Assembly: GCA_030608005.1 (NCBI GenBank)
Contig: JAUWIX010000013.1
Span: forward strand, 1 to 34,639
From: Dehalococcoidia bacterium
GTDB taxonomy: Bacteria > Chloroflexota > Dehalococcoidia > Dehalococcoidales > BS750m-G39
Direction of reading: 5' to 3'
Length of the DNA: 34,639 bases
Below are positions 6,208 to 15,362 of this stretch, piece by piece. The notes beneath the pieces are model-generated. The model saw only the letters and a list, made by a program, of their open reading frames with translations. It did no database searches and had not been told where the DNA came from. A program made the translations under genes and the position numbers. Positions within the stretch are counted from its first letter, which is position 1. Each line of letters opens with the position of its first letter.

Positions 6208-8667
6208 CTAGCTCCATTCGCCACCCTTCTGCCACACCTGAGCTAGCTCTTTAGCCAGGAGATGGTGCTCAGGCTTTTCTAAACCGGGGTCTATTTCGAA
6301 GAGTCTTATTGCCTCACTACGAGCCAGCTCCAACAGAGCCACGTCAGAGAGCTTAGCCATGCGGAGGTCAGGAAGTCCGCTCTGCCTGGTGCCAAAGAAC
6401 TCCCCTGGACCCCGCAGCCTCAGGTCCTCCTCAGCCAATTGAAAGCCGTCCTGAATCTTCTCTATTAAATCCAGGCGCTCCCTACCTATCTCTGAGGGGT
6501 TTTGGGCTAACAGCATGCAGTAACTCTGCTCCTGCCCCCGCCCTACCCGACCACGAAACTGGTGCAGTTGCGATAGACCAAAACGGTCAGCGCTCTCCAC
6601 CAGCATCACGGTAGCATTGGGTACATCTATGCCCACCTCTACCACCGGGGTTGACACCAGCACATCCAGCTCGCCGGAGCGGAAGCGATGCATTACCTTA
6701 TCTTTTTCCACAGCCGGCATACGTCCGTGAATCAAGCCTAACCTCAGCTCAGGGAAGACCTCCCGGGACAGACGCTGATATTCAGCCACCGCCGCCTTAG
6801 CCTCAATAACCTCTGATTCCTCAACCAGGGGACAGATAATAAATGCTTGATGACCCTCAGCCGCCTGACGACGCAGAAAAGCATAGGCGCTATCCCTCTG
6901 GGCTGGCTTAAGCCATTTGGTCTTTATCACCTGTCTCCCCGGGGGGAGTTCGTCAATAACCGAGAGGTCAAGGTCACCATACAGGGTTAAGGCTAAGGTT
7001 CTGGGGATTGGCGTAGCCGTCATTACCAGCACATGGGGGTTAAACCCCTTCTGCCGTAGTGCTGAACGCTGGGCGACACCAAATCGGTGTTGTTCATCGA
7101 CCACAGCTAAACTCAAATGGTGGAACTCCACCTCCTTCTGAATAAGGGCATGGGTTCCGATAACAATATCAATATCTCCGCTCGTGATACGCTGCTGGAT
7201 TTCCTGCTTCCTAGCCTGGTTTATGTCACCAATAAGTAGCGCCACAGTAAGGGGATGAGATAAAAGCCCGGAGTAACTACGCAGGTTGTCTTCCCCTGCC
7301 ACTTGATGACCGGCTCTAGACATGAGCTGACAAACATTAGCGAAATGCTGCTCAGCCAGAATTTCAGTAGGCGCCATGAATGCCCCCTGATAGCCATTGG
7401 CAGCAGCAACAAGCAAGGCTGACGTAGCCACTATTGTCTTGCCACTGCCTACCTCTCCCTGCAACAGTCTGGACATCGGTCTTGGTTTCTCTAAATCAGC
7501 CAATAGCTCCCCAAGCACTCTGTGCTGAGCAGAAGTTAGCTCAAAGGGCAAAGTGCTTAGAAAAACATCCAGCACCGCTGTCTTAGCACTAAAAGGATTG
7601 CCCGGCTGGCTCTCCTGCCAGTCGTGTTTTCTTCCCAGCACTCCTAATTGAAGGATAAAGAGTTCGTCAAAAGCCAGACGAAGTCTTGCCCCATCCTTGG
7701 CTGCTTCATCCTCTGGGTAGTGAGCCTGACTTATCGCCTGAGGCAGGTCAAACAGGTGGCACCGCCGTCTCAACTCTGGGGGCAAAAAGTCCTCTACCTG
7801 CCATGCCCACTGGTCTACCACCTGTTTCATCAGTTTCCTTACCTGCCGAGGGCGCAGTCCCTGAGTAAGGGGATAGAGAGGAACCAGGCGCCCGGTATGA
7901 ATCAACTCTCTATCCTCCAATAGCTCCCACTCCGGGGATTCAAACACATGCCGCCCACCGAACAGGCTTACCCTGCCACTAAGAACTATTCGGGTATTAG
8001 TTGACAGCTTCCTCGCCAGGTAGGGATTATTAAACCATACCACCCTGACATTGCCTGTCTCATCGCCGACAATAGCCTCAGTGCCCCGCCTACCACCGAG
8101 CATAGTCACCTGAGCCTGCCACACATTAGCCATAATAGTTTGCTCCTCCCCCTCGGTAAGCTGGGAGATATATTTCCTTTGGCTATAGTCAAGGTGACGG
8201 TGGGGGAAGAAGTAGAGCAAGTCCCGAATGGTTTTCACACCCAAACGGTTGAACTTGGCAGCCAGACTGGTGCTAACCCCTCTAAGGGCGGTGATGGGGG
8301 AATTGATAGATTGACTAGCCACCACCCTCTGCCCCCTTGCTACTGGGGACGAGGGCACAATGCCTTCTTTTGGCAGCTTGACCTCGCCCTTTTCTAATTC
8401 AGACAAAAAAACGAACACCCTATTCGCCCACTCTTTGCGCTGCTGCTTGGTCAAAGAGGCATAATTAGAATCGACCAGTTGAAGTCTATGAAACTGGCTC
8501 AAAAGCTGGGGGTTAGTTATCGATTCTATGGCTTGACCTGCCCAGCGACGAAGGAATCTATCCAAACCACCGATTACCGCTGAATCTACATAACCCTTTT
8601 CATGCTCGAGCTCAAGAATCTTGCGCAGAGGCACGACATTTATTGACACGACTTGGTCTCCATCCAC
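6208..8667 (-). CDS. recG: ATP-dependent DNA helicase RecG
   Basis: This branched-DNA translocase remodels stalled replication forks and Holliday junctions. At 819 residues it is longer than E. coli RecG (about 690) because of an N-terminal extension (VVPLRKILELEHEKGYVDSA) before the OB-fold wedge domain. Helicase motifs are intact: LLQGEVGSGKT (Walker A, about residue 405), VVDEQHRFG (DEQH box, about residue 520), VMTATPIPRTL, STPVVEVGIDVPNA and QFRGRVGRG. The C-terminal TRG-like region GPGEFFGTRQSGLPDLR is present. It starts with GTG directly after the stop of the preceding DegV gene (TAG-GTG), implying co-transcription with the FakB/FakA cluster. Confidence 0.96.
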   Translation of the reverse strand: MDGDQVVSINVVPLRKILELEHEKGYVDSAVIGGLDRFLRRWAGQAIESITNPQLLSQFHRLQLVDSNYASLTKQQRKEWANRVFVFLSELEKGEVKLPKEGIVPSSPVARGQRVVASQSINSPITALRGVSTSLAAKFNRLGVKTIRDLLYFFPHRHLDYSQRKYISQLTEGEEQTIMANVWQAQVTMLGGRRGTEAIVGDETGNVRVVWFNNPYLARKLSTNTRIVLSGRVSLFGGRHVFESPEWELLEDRELIHTGRLVPLYPLTQGLRPRQVRKLMKQVVDQWAWQVEDFLPPELRRRCHLFDLPQAISQAHYPEDEAAKDGARLRLAFDELFILQLGVLGRKHDWQESQPGNPFSAKTAVLDVFLSTLPFELTSAQHRVLGELLADLEKPRPMSRLLQGEVGSGKTIVATSALLVAAANGYQGAFMAPTEILAEQHFANVCQLMSRAGHQVAGEDNLRSYSGLLSHPLTVALLIGDINQARKQEIQQRITSGDIDIVIGTHALIQKEVEFHHLSLAVVDEQHRFGVAQRSALRQKGFNPHVLVMTATPIPRTLALTLYGDLDLSVIDELPPGRQVIKTKWLKPAQRDSAYAFLRRQAAEGHQAFIICPLVEESEVIEAKAAVAEYQRLSREVFPELRLGLIHGRMPAVEKDKVMHRFRSGELDVLVSTPVVEVGIDVPNATVMLVESADRFGLSQLHQFRGRVGRGQEQSYCMLLAQNPSEIGRERLDLIEKIQDGFQLAEEDLRLRGPGEFFGTRQSGLPDLRMAKLSDVALLELARSEAIRLFEIDPGLEKPEHHLLAKELAQVWQKGGEWS

Positions 8668-9615
8668 CTAGGCGAATAGCCGTGGGCAAGAAAACCTCAA
8701 CCTTGGTATATGTAAAGAGGGCAAAGAAATTCGCTTTCTGGAGGGCTCGCCTTCGCCAGCATCCTGCCTGATACTGCTCGCCTTCTCCCTCAAGGCTAAA
8801 ATCAAAGTCCCGGGACCACCATGAACCCCTAACGCTGGTCCCAGCCTAGCTATATGAATCCGTTCCCGGTCAAAGATAGAGGCTATGCGCTCCTTGAGTG
8901 AGCCGGCTTCATCAGGTGTGGTGCTATGAACAATGGCTAATTCCTGGATATTCAAGGTGTTCTTTACCAGGTCAAATAAACGGTCTATGCCTTTGGAGCG
9001 GGTACGGGCTAAACCAGCTTGAACAAGCTCACCATCCCGCATGGTAATTAAGGGCTTCACATTAAGCAAAGTGCCCACCATTGCCCTGGCTTTACTAATA
9101 CGCCCACCTAAAAGCAGGTATTTAAGGGTATCAAAAACACCGAATAGGCGAATACTAGGAATAGTCTGCCTTACCTCCTCCATTACCGCCTGCAAGCTTT
9201 CTCCCGCCTCAGCCAATCTGGCAGCCGCCATAGCTATCAACCCTAAGCCCATAGACGTTGAAAGCGAGTCTACTACCTCAATTTGGCAACCTGCCTTTAC
9301 CAGCTCCCTGCCCTGTAACGCTGAGTTATGGGTGCCGCTTAATTTGCTGGTAACCTGGATGGAGACTATCTCATCGGTCTCCTTTGACAGCTTACTGTAG
9401 ACATCGGCGAAGTCGGCAGGCGTAGGCTGGGAGGTAGATGGATGAACTGGGCTCTCCACTAATTTTTGGTAAAATTCATCCTCGCTTATGTCCACCCTAT
9501 CCCGGTAGACCTTTTCTCCAAAGCGTAGATAGACTGGCACCACGGTAATCCCCAGCTCCTGAGCCAATTGGACCGGGAGGTCAGCAGTGCTATCGGTAAC
9601 AATCTTGACTGTCAT
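8668..9615 (-). CDS. DegV/FakB-family fatty-acid-binding protein (copy 1, with basic C-terminal tail)
   Basis: A DegV-fold protein of 315 residues beginning MTVKIVTDSTADLP. Residues T61-S62 (in TSQPTP) and S93 (in SKLSGTH), plus the late HGGPGT motif, match positions that bind the fatty-acid carboxylate in characterised FakB proteins. It is the most canonical of the three copies. Unlike typical members (about 280 residues) it ends in an extra Ser/Arg/Pro-rich basic tail of roughly 35 residues (SRKRISLPSLHIPRLRFS). It is followed immediately by recG and preceded by another FakB 28 bp away. The likely role is delivering exogenous or recycled fatty acids to FakA for acyl-phosphate formation. Confidence 0.88.
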   Translation of the reverse strand: MTVKIVTDSTADLPVQLAQELGITVVPVYLRFGEKVYRDRVDISEDEFYQKLVESPVHPSTSQPTPADFADVYSKLSKETDEIVSIQVTSKLSGTHNSALQGRELVKAGCQIEVVDSLSTSMGLGLIAMAAARLAEAGESLQAVMEEVRQTIPSIRLFGVFDTLKYLLLGGRISKARAMVGTLLNVKPLITMRDGELVQAGLARTRSKGIDRLFDLVKNTLNIQELAIVHSTTPDEAGSLKERIASIFDRERIHIARLGPALGVHGGPGTLILALREKASSIRQDAGEGEPSRKRISLPSLHIPRLRFSCPRLFA

Positions 9616-9643
9616 AAAAGCCTCCTACCCTTGCTTAATAGCT

Positions 9644-10483
9644 TTATCTATCCCCCAATATAGCTACCAACAGGAGACCGGGACCGGTATGTGTCCCGAT
9701 TACGGGGGTCATTTTTGAGCGGTAGATGCGCTCTGTGGGAAATATAGGGCTGAGCCGCTCAACCAGCGCCTCGGCTTCAGCAGGACAGTCAGTATCCTCT
9801 ACCGCCATCTCCTCAATATGGGAATAGCTCATAGCAAAGTCATATAAATAGTCTATTGCCTTAGCCCGGGAGCGGGTTCTGCCAGCAGGCTCAACCAACC
9901 CATCTTTTATGGTTATAATAGGATTTATCTTAAGCATTGACCCCAGCAAAGCCTGTGCCTTGCCGATACGCCCTCCCCTTTTGAGATACTCCAGGGTATC
10001 AAAGGCGGCACGAAAATCTACACGAGGAATGGTGTTTCGGGTTAGAGCTATCACCTCATCAAGGCTAGCCCCAGCGTTTGCTGCCTTAGCCGCAGTCATA
10101 ACTACGAATCCCTCTGCCATAGTAGCCCATTGCGAATCAACTACTTCTACCCGGCATTTCCGCTTCATTAGCCCTATACTTTGTAACGCCACCTCAAAGG
10201 TAGCACTAAGCTTGGAGCTAAGAATAATAGCCAGGATTTCATCCGTCTCTTCAGCTAGCTTATTATACGCCTCGGCAAAGGCTCCAGGCGACGGCACTGA
10301 AGTAACCGGTAGGGCTTTAGTGTACCTCAGCTTACGGTAGAACTGCTCAGCAGTCAGGTCAATGCCATCACGGTAGACCTTTTCGCCAAAACGGACATTT
10401 AGTGGAATGGCGGTAATGCCCAGCTCCCCAGCCACCTGAGATGGCACATCAGCGACGCTATCGGTAACAATCCTGACTGTCAT
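9644..10483 (-). CDS. DegV/FakB-family fatty-acid-binding protein (copy 2)
   Basis: 279 residues starting MTVRIVTDSVADVP. It retains T61-S62 (VTSVPSPGAF), S93 (SSKLSATF) and a late THTGPG motif, so a bound fatty acid is expected. The segment after VDS reads QWATMAEGFVVM, unlike copy 1 (LSTSMGLGLI), and resembles copy 3, so copies 2 and 3 appear to be the more recent duplicates. It lies 5 bp from copy 3 and 28 bp from copy 1. Different pocket residues suggest a different preferred acyl chain; that is inference. Confidence 0.88.
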   Translation of the reverse strand: MTVRIVTDSVADVPSQVAGELGITAIPLNVRFGEKVYRDGIDLTAEQFYRKLRYTKALPVTSVPSPGAFAEAYNKLAEETDEILAIILSSKLSATFEVALQSIGLMKRKCRVEVVDSQWATMAEGFVVMTAAKAANAGASLDEVIALTRNTIPRVDFRAAFDTLEYLKRGGRIGKAQALLGSMLKINPIITIKDGLVEPAGRTRSRAKAIDYLYDFAMSYSHIEEMAVEDTDCPAEAEALVERLSPIFPTERIYRSKMTPVIGTHTGPGLLLVAILGDR

Positions 10484-10488
10484 AGCTA

Positions 10489-11328
10489 TTATTTATCTCC
10501 CAGCACAGCTACCCCCAGAACCCGGGGACCAACATGCGCTCCAATTACTGGGCTCACCTTAGAGCGGTAGATGCGCTCTTTGGGAAATTTGGAACTAAGC
10601 CGCTCGGTCAGCTCATCTGCCTCATCAGGGGTGGTGGCATGCTCTACCGCCATCTCGTCAATATGGGAAAAGCTGGCAGCAAAGTTATATAAGTAATCTA
10701 TCGCCTTAGCCCGGGAGCGCTCCCTGGCAAAAGGAAACACTTCACCGTCTCTTAAACCGAGGACAGGGCTCACCTTGAGCACCGACCCCAGAAAAGCCTG
10801 TGCCTTACCAATGCGCCCGCCCCTTTTAAGGTATTCCAGGGTGTCCAAAACCATACGAACATCCACCCGGGGGATATTGAAGTGAGCTAGAGCCACCACC
10901 TCATCAAGGCTAGCCCCAGCGTCTGCTGCCTTAGCCGCAGCAATAACTATCAAACCCTGCGCCATAACAGCCCACAAGGAATCAACCACCTCTACTCGGC
11001 ATTTCCTCTTCATTAGCTCTTTAGCTTGTAGGGCTGCCTCATAGGCGGCACTGAGCTTATGGGAATTAGTAATGACAGCGATTTCGTCTGTCTCCTCAGC
11101 CAGCTTATTATATATATCAACGAACATGTCAAGGGGTGGTACTATGGTAGTGGGAAAGGTTTTGCTGTGCATCAGCTTATGGTAGAACTGGTCAGTGGTT
11201 AGGTCAACGCCATCGCGGTAGCTCTCAGTGCCAAAGAGAACATTTATCGGGATTACAGTAATTCCCAGCTCTCCAGCTACCTCAGAGGGTATGTCACCCA
11301 GACTATCGGTAACAATTTTGACTGCCAT
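10489..11328 (-). CDS. DegV/FakB-family protein (copy 3, diverged binding motif)
   Basis: The track begins at 11361, overlapping fakA. The ATG at 11328 (MAVKIVTDSLGDIP) aligns with the starts of the other two copies and follows GGGGAGGGTCC, so it is preferred (279 residues). T61 and S93 are kept, but the second residue of the TS pair is Ile (TTIVPPLDMF), and the usual late GPG is GPR (AHVGPRVLG). These changes suggest altered ligand choice or reduced kinase-partner function. It lies directly downstream of fakA (16-bp gap). Confidence 0.85.
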   Translation of the reverse strand: MAVKIVTDSLGDIPSEVAGELGITVIPINVLFGTESYRDGVDLTTDQFYHKLMHSKTFPTTIVPPLDMFVDIYNKLAEETDEIAVITNSHKLSAAYEAALQAKELMKRKCRVEVVDSLWAVMAQGLIVIAAAKAADAGASLDEVVALAHFNIPRVDVRMVLDTLEYLKRGGRIGKAQAFLGSVLKVSPVLGLRDGEVFPFARERSRAKAIDYLYNFAASFSHIDEMAVEHATTPDEADELTERLSSKFPKERIYRSKVSPVIGAHVGPRVLGVAVLGDK

Positions 11329-11344
11329 AACAGGACCCTCCCCT

Positions 11345-12979
11345 TTACTCCACAGAAACAATATAGTTATAGTGAGGCTGACCGCCTGGAACTACCTCAA
11401 CCTGAAGTTGGGGGTGTTGTTGACGAATGGTGACGCCGACCTGCTCCGCTTCAGCCGGCTTGGTATCAGCCCCGTGGTAGATGGTAATCACCTCAGCGGA
11501 ATCTAAATCTACCCTAGCCAGCACCTCATTAAGAACAGCATCTGTCTTATCACCCACGGCTACCAGGTCTCCATCCAGAAAGCCGATTGCCTGTTTCTTC
11601 TTGATGTCCAATCCACCTAGCCGAGTTGAGCGTATAGCCCGGGTAATTTCAATAGACTTTACTGCTGATTTCGCTCTGTTCATATTCTGAGTGTTCGTTT
11701 CCAGGTCAGCCTCATAATCAAAGGCTAAAAGAGCAGCTACTCCCTGCGGGATTGTTTTGGCGGGCACCACTTCAATTGTTTTGGTGGTCAAGGACTGGAC
11801 TTGATTAGCGGTAAGCACTATATTTTTATTGTTAGGCAAAATAATAACCTTTTCCGAAACCACTGAGTCCACAGCCTGGAGCAAATCCTTGGTGCTGGGG
11901 TTCATTGTCTGTCCCCCGTGCACAATAGCTGTTGCTCCGAGGCTGGTAAAAACATTACTTAGACCCTCCCCAGCAACCACAGCCACAATAGCAATATCAA
12001 CCGCTGGCATCCTCTCCCTGCGCATCTCCAAGAAATCCCGGTACTGCTCATCCATATTGCGTATATTTATCTGATGCAAAGTGCCCAGGGGAATAACATA
12101 GCTCATAATATCACCAGGGTCTAAGGTATGAATATGAACCCTGACTGCTGAGTTGTCACCAACTACAATCACAGATTGCCCTCTCTTTTCCAGCCTCTTC
12201 CTAAGCTTATCAGGGTTAAGCCTTTGCCCCTTAATCACAAAATTAGTGCAATACCCGTAGGGCACTTCCTCTGCGCCCACCATTTGTGGCACTTTAGCAA
12301 TGAGTGGTACGCTACTGGCGATCATCCAGGGTCTGCGTAGCTTCAACTGCTCTACCTCGCCTTTAAGGTAGTGGAGAGCACCCTCCAGAATGGTATATAA
12401 ACCTTGCCCCCCAGCGTCCACCACCCCCGCTTCCATCAACACAGGCAGAAGACTAGGGGTATTAGCCACCGACTCCTTGGCAGCACCGACTGTAGCTTCC
12501 ATAACCGAGACTACATCATCACTAACATTAGAAGCATGCGCCTGGGCAGCCGATGCCGCCTCTCTAATTACGGTAAGGATAGTCCCTTCTACGGGATTGC
12601 TTAACCCTTTATACGCCACCGTTGATGCCTGTAGTAAAGCAGCAGCCAGTTCACTGCCAGTAAATGACTCCTTCTGTGCCAAACCCTGTGCCAAACCCTT
12701 CCAAATCTGGGACAGAATTACCCCGCTATTGCCCCGAGCCCCCATCAGTGCCCCCCTAGACATAGCTTGAGCTACGCTTGAAGCACTACCCTCAGAAGCT
12801 TGATAGGCTTCCTCCATAGAGGAACGCATGGTAAGCAGCATATTAGTCCCTGTATCTCCATCAGGCACCGGGAAGACATTCAGGGCATCAATATCTGCGG
12901 CGCTCTTCTCCAACCAGTCAGTGGCGGCAGCAAACATTTCCCTTAAATCTTGCCCAGTGATAGAATCGGCTTGTCCCAT
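11345..12979 (-). CDS. fakA: DAK/DhaL-domain fatty-acid kinase subunit (FakA-like)
   Basis: A 544-residue protein of the FakA/YloV type. The N-terminal DhaL ATP-binding domain carries NVFPVPDGDTGTNM (residues 34-47), whose aspartates bind Mg-ATP, followed by RGNSGVILSQ and DAGGQGLY. The middle (VPYGYCTNFVIKG..VVGDNSAVRVHIHTLDPG) is the domain with the essential Cys and the His-x-His pair of this family. The C-terminal DegV-like domain has ILPNNKNIVLTA. In known systems FakA phosphorylates fatty acids held by FakB. Here one kinase precedes three FakB genes in a single operon. Its start follows AAGGATAGGATAAG. Confidence 0.92.
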   Translation of the reverse strand: MGQADSITGQDLREMFAAATDWLEKSAADIDALNVFPVPDGDTGTNMLLTMRSSMEEAYQASEGSASSVAQAMSRGALMGARGNSGVILSQIWKGLAQGLAQKESFTGSELAAALLQASTVAYKGLSNPVEGTILTVIREAASAAQAHASNVSDDVVSVMEATVGAAKESVANTPSLLPVLMEAGVVDAGGQGLYTILEGALHYLKGEVEQLKLRRPWMIASSVPLIAKVPQMVGAEEVPYGYCTNFVIKGQRLNPDKLRKRLEKRGQSVIVVGDNSAVRVHIHTLDPGDIMSYVIPLGTLHQINIRNMDEQYRDFLEMRRERMPAVDIAIVAVVAGEGLSNVFTSLGATAIVHGGQTMNPSTKDLLQAVDSVVSEKVIILPNNKNIVLTANQVQSLTTKTIEVVPAKTIPQGVAALLAFDYEADLETNTQNMNRAKSAVKSIEITRAIRSTRLGGLDIKKKQAIGFLDGDLVAVGDKTDAVLNEVLARVDLDSAEVITIYHGADTKPAEAEQVGVTIRQQHPQLQVEVVPGGQPHYNYIVSVE

Positions 12980-13045
12980 CTTATCCTATCCTTGCCAGAT
13001 TATTTATCATCCTCACCCTTGCCAAGCTGGCTTGGCTATGGTAGT

Positions 13046-13051
13046 ATTATA
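13046..13051 (-). promoter_or_regulatory. Candidate -10 box for fakA-fakB-recG operon
   Basis: TATAAT on the minus strand in the 119-bp region between the divergent fakA and rpmB genes. A -35 is poor (TTAAAT at 17 nt). On the plus strand TACAAT at 13060-13065 could serve rpmB, again with no clear -35. TTGACAGTCAA (13075-13085) is an inverted repeat next to the rpmB ribosome binding site. All three are tentative. Confidence 0.35.
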
Positions 13052-13098
13052 ACAATAGCCTACAATAAATTTAATTGACAGTCAAAGGGGAAAAGATA

Positions 13099-13287
13099 TT
13101 GAAATGCGCTCTATGTGGCAAATCGCCTCAATTTGGTAACAATGTAAGCCACTCTAAACGTCATACCAAGCGTAGCTGGGTGCCTAATATTCATCCGGTT
13201 ACTCTCATCATAGATGGTAAGCCAAAAAGACTAAACCTGTGCACTAGATGCCTGCGCAATCAGCATAAAATGGCTAAAGTAGGCTAG
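13099..13287 (+). CDS. rpmB: 50S ribosomal protein L28
   Basis: The track starts at a TTG at 13075, but L28 proteins begin close to the first Cys-x2-Cys. The second TTG at 13099 gives MKCALCGKSPQFGNNVSHSK and sits 8 nt after AAAGGGG, so I prefer it (62 residues). The sequence has the L28 hallmarks: VSHSKRHTKRSWVPNIHPV and the paired CALC and CTRC motifs of a zinc-binding L28. It belongs to the large ribosomal subunit near the E site. Its last 14 bp overlap the end of the convergent rpe gene. A TTG start for a ribosomal protein is unusual. Confidence 0.9.
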   Translation: MKCALCGKSPQFGNNVSHSKRHTKRSWVPNIHPVTLIIDGKPKRLNLCTRCLRNQHKMAKVG

Positions 13288-13945
13288 CCCGGAGTTCTGC
13301 CAGGGCTTCGTTTACTGTCTGTCCCAAGCCAAACACTGCTGCTCCAACTACTAGCACCCTAGCTCCTGCCTTTACCACTCTGGGGGCAATCCCAGCATTG
13401 ATGCCACCATCCACCTCCAGCTCAGCAGTTAAACCCCTTTCATCTAGTTCAGCACGCAGGCGGGCTACCTTATCCAGCATAGCCTCAATAAAGCTCTGCC
13501 CGCCAAAGCCAGGATTGACCGTCATCACCAGGACCAAATCAAGGGAGGAAAGAACCTCCCTAAGCGCGTCTATAGGTGTGCCCGGGTTGAGAGCAACCCC
13601 TGCCTTAACCCCCAATCCCTTAATCACTTGCACCGCTCGGTGAATATGGGGACAGGCTTCTATATGAACGGTGATAATGTCAGCCCCAGCATCGGCAAAT
13701 TGACTGATTTGATGCTCTGGTGCCTCAATCATAAGATGGACATCCAGAGGGAGATTTGTCCAGTGACGAATGGCAGCCACCACTGGGGCACCAATGGTTA
13801 TTTGGGGGACAAAATGCCCATCCATAACATCTACATGAATATAATCAGCGCCGGCTTTAGTGACTTCAGCTACCTGCTCACCAAGGCGACTGAAATCGGC
13901 GGAGAGAATAGAGGAGGCAAGCTTGACCTGAGGGCTACTTTTCAC
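13274..13945 (-). CDS. rpe: Ribulose-phosphate 3-epimerase
   Basis: Interconverts ribulose-5-phosphate and xylulose-5-phosphate in the pentose phosphate pathway. The TIM-barrel motifs are complete: LASSILSADFSRLG, YIHVDVMDGHFVP (metal His and Asp), LDVHLMIEAPEH, VLVMTVNPGFGGQ and LEVDGGINAG. The track start at 13960 is a TTG that lies on the Shine-Dalgarno itself. The GTG at 13945, 8 nt after GGAGG, is the better start (223 residues). It overlaps the end of argH by 11 bp, so it is translationally coupled to the arginine cluster. Its 3' end overlaps rpmB. Confidence 0.95.
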   Translation of the reverse strand: MKSSPQVKLASSILSADFSRLGEQVAEVTKAGADYIHVDVMDGHFVPQITIGAPVVAAIRHWTNLPLDVHLMIEAPEHQISQFADAGADIITVHIEACPHIHRAVQVIKGLGVKAGVALNPGTPIDALREVLSSLDLVLVMTVNPGFGGQSFIEAMLDKVARLRAELDERGLTAELEVDGGINAGIAPRVVKAGARVLVVGAAVFGLGQTVNEALAELRASLL

Positions 13946-15323
13946 CCCTAAAACCTCCAATTGTTTTCTTGGCAGTGGCTAACGCCCGCTCTACTTGCTT
14001 TGGGGCAGTGCCGCCGATAATATCCCTAGCGGCAATAGATGATTCTATAGTAATGGAGTAAACATCCTGCTCAAATAGGGGAGAAAAAACCTTATATTCA
14101 GCGAGGCTGAGCTCAGCGAAGGGTTTATCTTTTTCCATAGCGTAGCTTACCAGCCTAGCCACCAGAGCATGGGCGGTGCGGAAGGCTTCCCCCTTCTTGA
14201 CCAGATAGTCAGCTAGGTCAGTGGCTAAGATATAACCTTGCTCAACCGCCCGCCGGGTATTTTCTGGTTTAACCTGTAGGGTTTTAACCATCCCAGTGAA
14301 TACCTCCAGGGTGGATAGCAGGGTATCTACGGTATCAAAGAAACCCTCTTTATCCTCCTGCATATCTCTATTATAGGACAGGGGGAGAGCCTTCATAGTG
14401 GTCAGCAGAGCCATGAGCCTGCCATAGACCCTTCCCGTTTTACCTCGAGCCAGCTCGGCAACATCAGGGTTCTTCTTCTGGGGCATAATGCTTGAGCCGG
14501 TGGCATAAGCTTCATCAAGCTCAATAAAGTTGAACTCAGCAGAAGACCATAGAATAATCTCCTCTGCCAGTCTGGAGAGGTGCATCATAGTCAGACTGGC
14601 TGCCGCCTCATACTCCAATACGAAATCCCTATCTGAGACAGCGTCAATACTATTTTGGCTGAGCTGGCTGAAGCCAAGCTGGCGAGCTAGGAACTCTCTA
14701 TCAATATTTTTGTAGGCAACGCCAGCTAGAGCACCGCTGCCCAGGGGCATAACATCGGTGCGCTTCAGACAGTCGCTGAATCGGTCGGCATCACGCTGGA
14801 GCATCTCAAAATAGGCTAGAAGGTGATGAGCCAGCAGAACCGGCTGTGCCGGCTGTAAATGGGTATATCCGGGGATAATTATATCTTTATTGGCTTCAGC
14901 TAGGCTGATGAGAACCCGCTGAAGTTCCCTCAGCTTGGCCAGGGTGTCTGAGATTGCCTCCCTGGCAAAAAGGCGCAAGTCCAGAGCCACCTGGTCATTC
15001 CTGGAGCGAGCGGTGTGGAGCTTTCCCCCCACCTCACCCACCTTCTCCAGTAAGCGAGCTTCAATATTCATATGGATATCTTCCAATTCAGGCTTGAACT
15101 GAAACTTGCCCTGCTCTATTTCTTCCCTGATTGAAGCCAGCCCGCTGATAATAATCTCAGCCTCTTTGTCTGAGATTATGCCCTGCTTTGCCAGCATCCG
15201 GGCGTGGGCAATGCTGCCAGCAATGTCATAGGGGTACAGGCGCCAATCAAAGGGGATAGAAGCAGTATATTCAGCTACCAATTTATCGGCAGGCTTATGA
15301 AAACGACCGCGAATATGGCTCAT
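13935..15323 (-). CDS. argH: Argininosuccinate lyase
   Basis: Last step of arginine synthesis: argininosuccinate to arginine plus fumarate. The fumarase/aspartase superfamily signature GSSIMPQKKNPD is intact, as are TARSRNDQVALDLRL and TGTYHLQPAQPV-type segment YTHLQPAQP. The track start at 15359 gives 12 additional residues. The ATG at 15323 (MSHIRGRFHKPADKL) follows AGAAGG with 5-nt spacing and matches the usual length, so it is preferred (462 residues). The upstream ATG at 15359 comes 3 nt after the stop of the restriction-enzyme gene, so an insertion may have been tailored to keep argH translated. Confidence 0.95.
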   Translation of the reverse strand: MSHIRGRFHKPADKLVAEYTASIPFDWRLYPYDIAGSIAHARMLAKQGIISDKEAEIIISGLASIREEIEQGKFQFKPELEDIHMNIEARLLEKVGEVGGKLHTARSRNDQVALDLRLFAREAISDTLAKLRELQRVLISLAEANKDIIIPGYTHLQPAQPVLLAHHLLAYFEMLQRDADRFSDCLKRTDVMPLGSGALAGVAYKNIDREFLARQLGFSQLSQNSIDAVSDRDFVLEYEAAASLTMMHLSRLAEEIILWSSAEFNFIELDEAYATGSSIMPQKKNPDVAELARGKTGRVYGRLMALLTTMKALPLSYNRDMQEDKEGFFDTVDTLLSTLEVFTGMVKTLQVKPENTRRAVEQGYILATDLADYLVKKGEAFRTAHALVARLVSYAMEKDKPFAELSLAEYKVFSPLFEQDVYSITIESSIAARDIIGGTAPKQVERALATAKKTIGGFRGEK

Positions 15324-15362
15324 ATTAACCTTCTCATGCGGTTCTCTTCCATAGTTCATCCT

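Noticed and set aside
5931-6235. Long N-terminal extensions of the two HTH ORFs in the track
   Set aside because: They run into recG or the upstream HTH gene in other frames; internal ATGs with good ribosome binding sites or tight overlaps are better starts.
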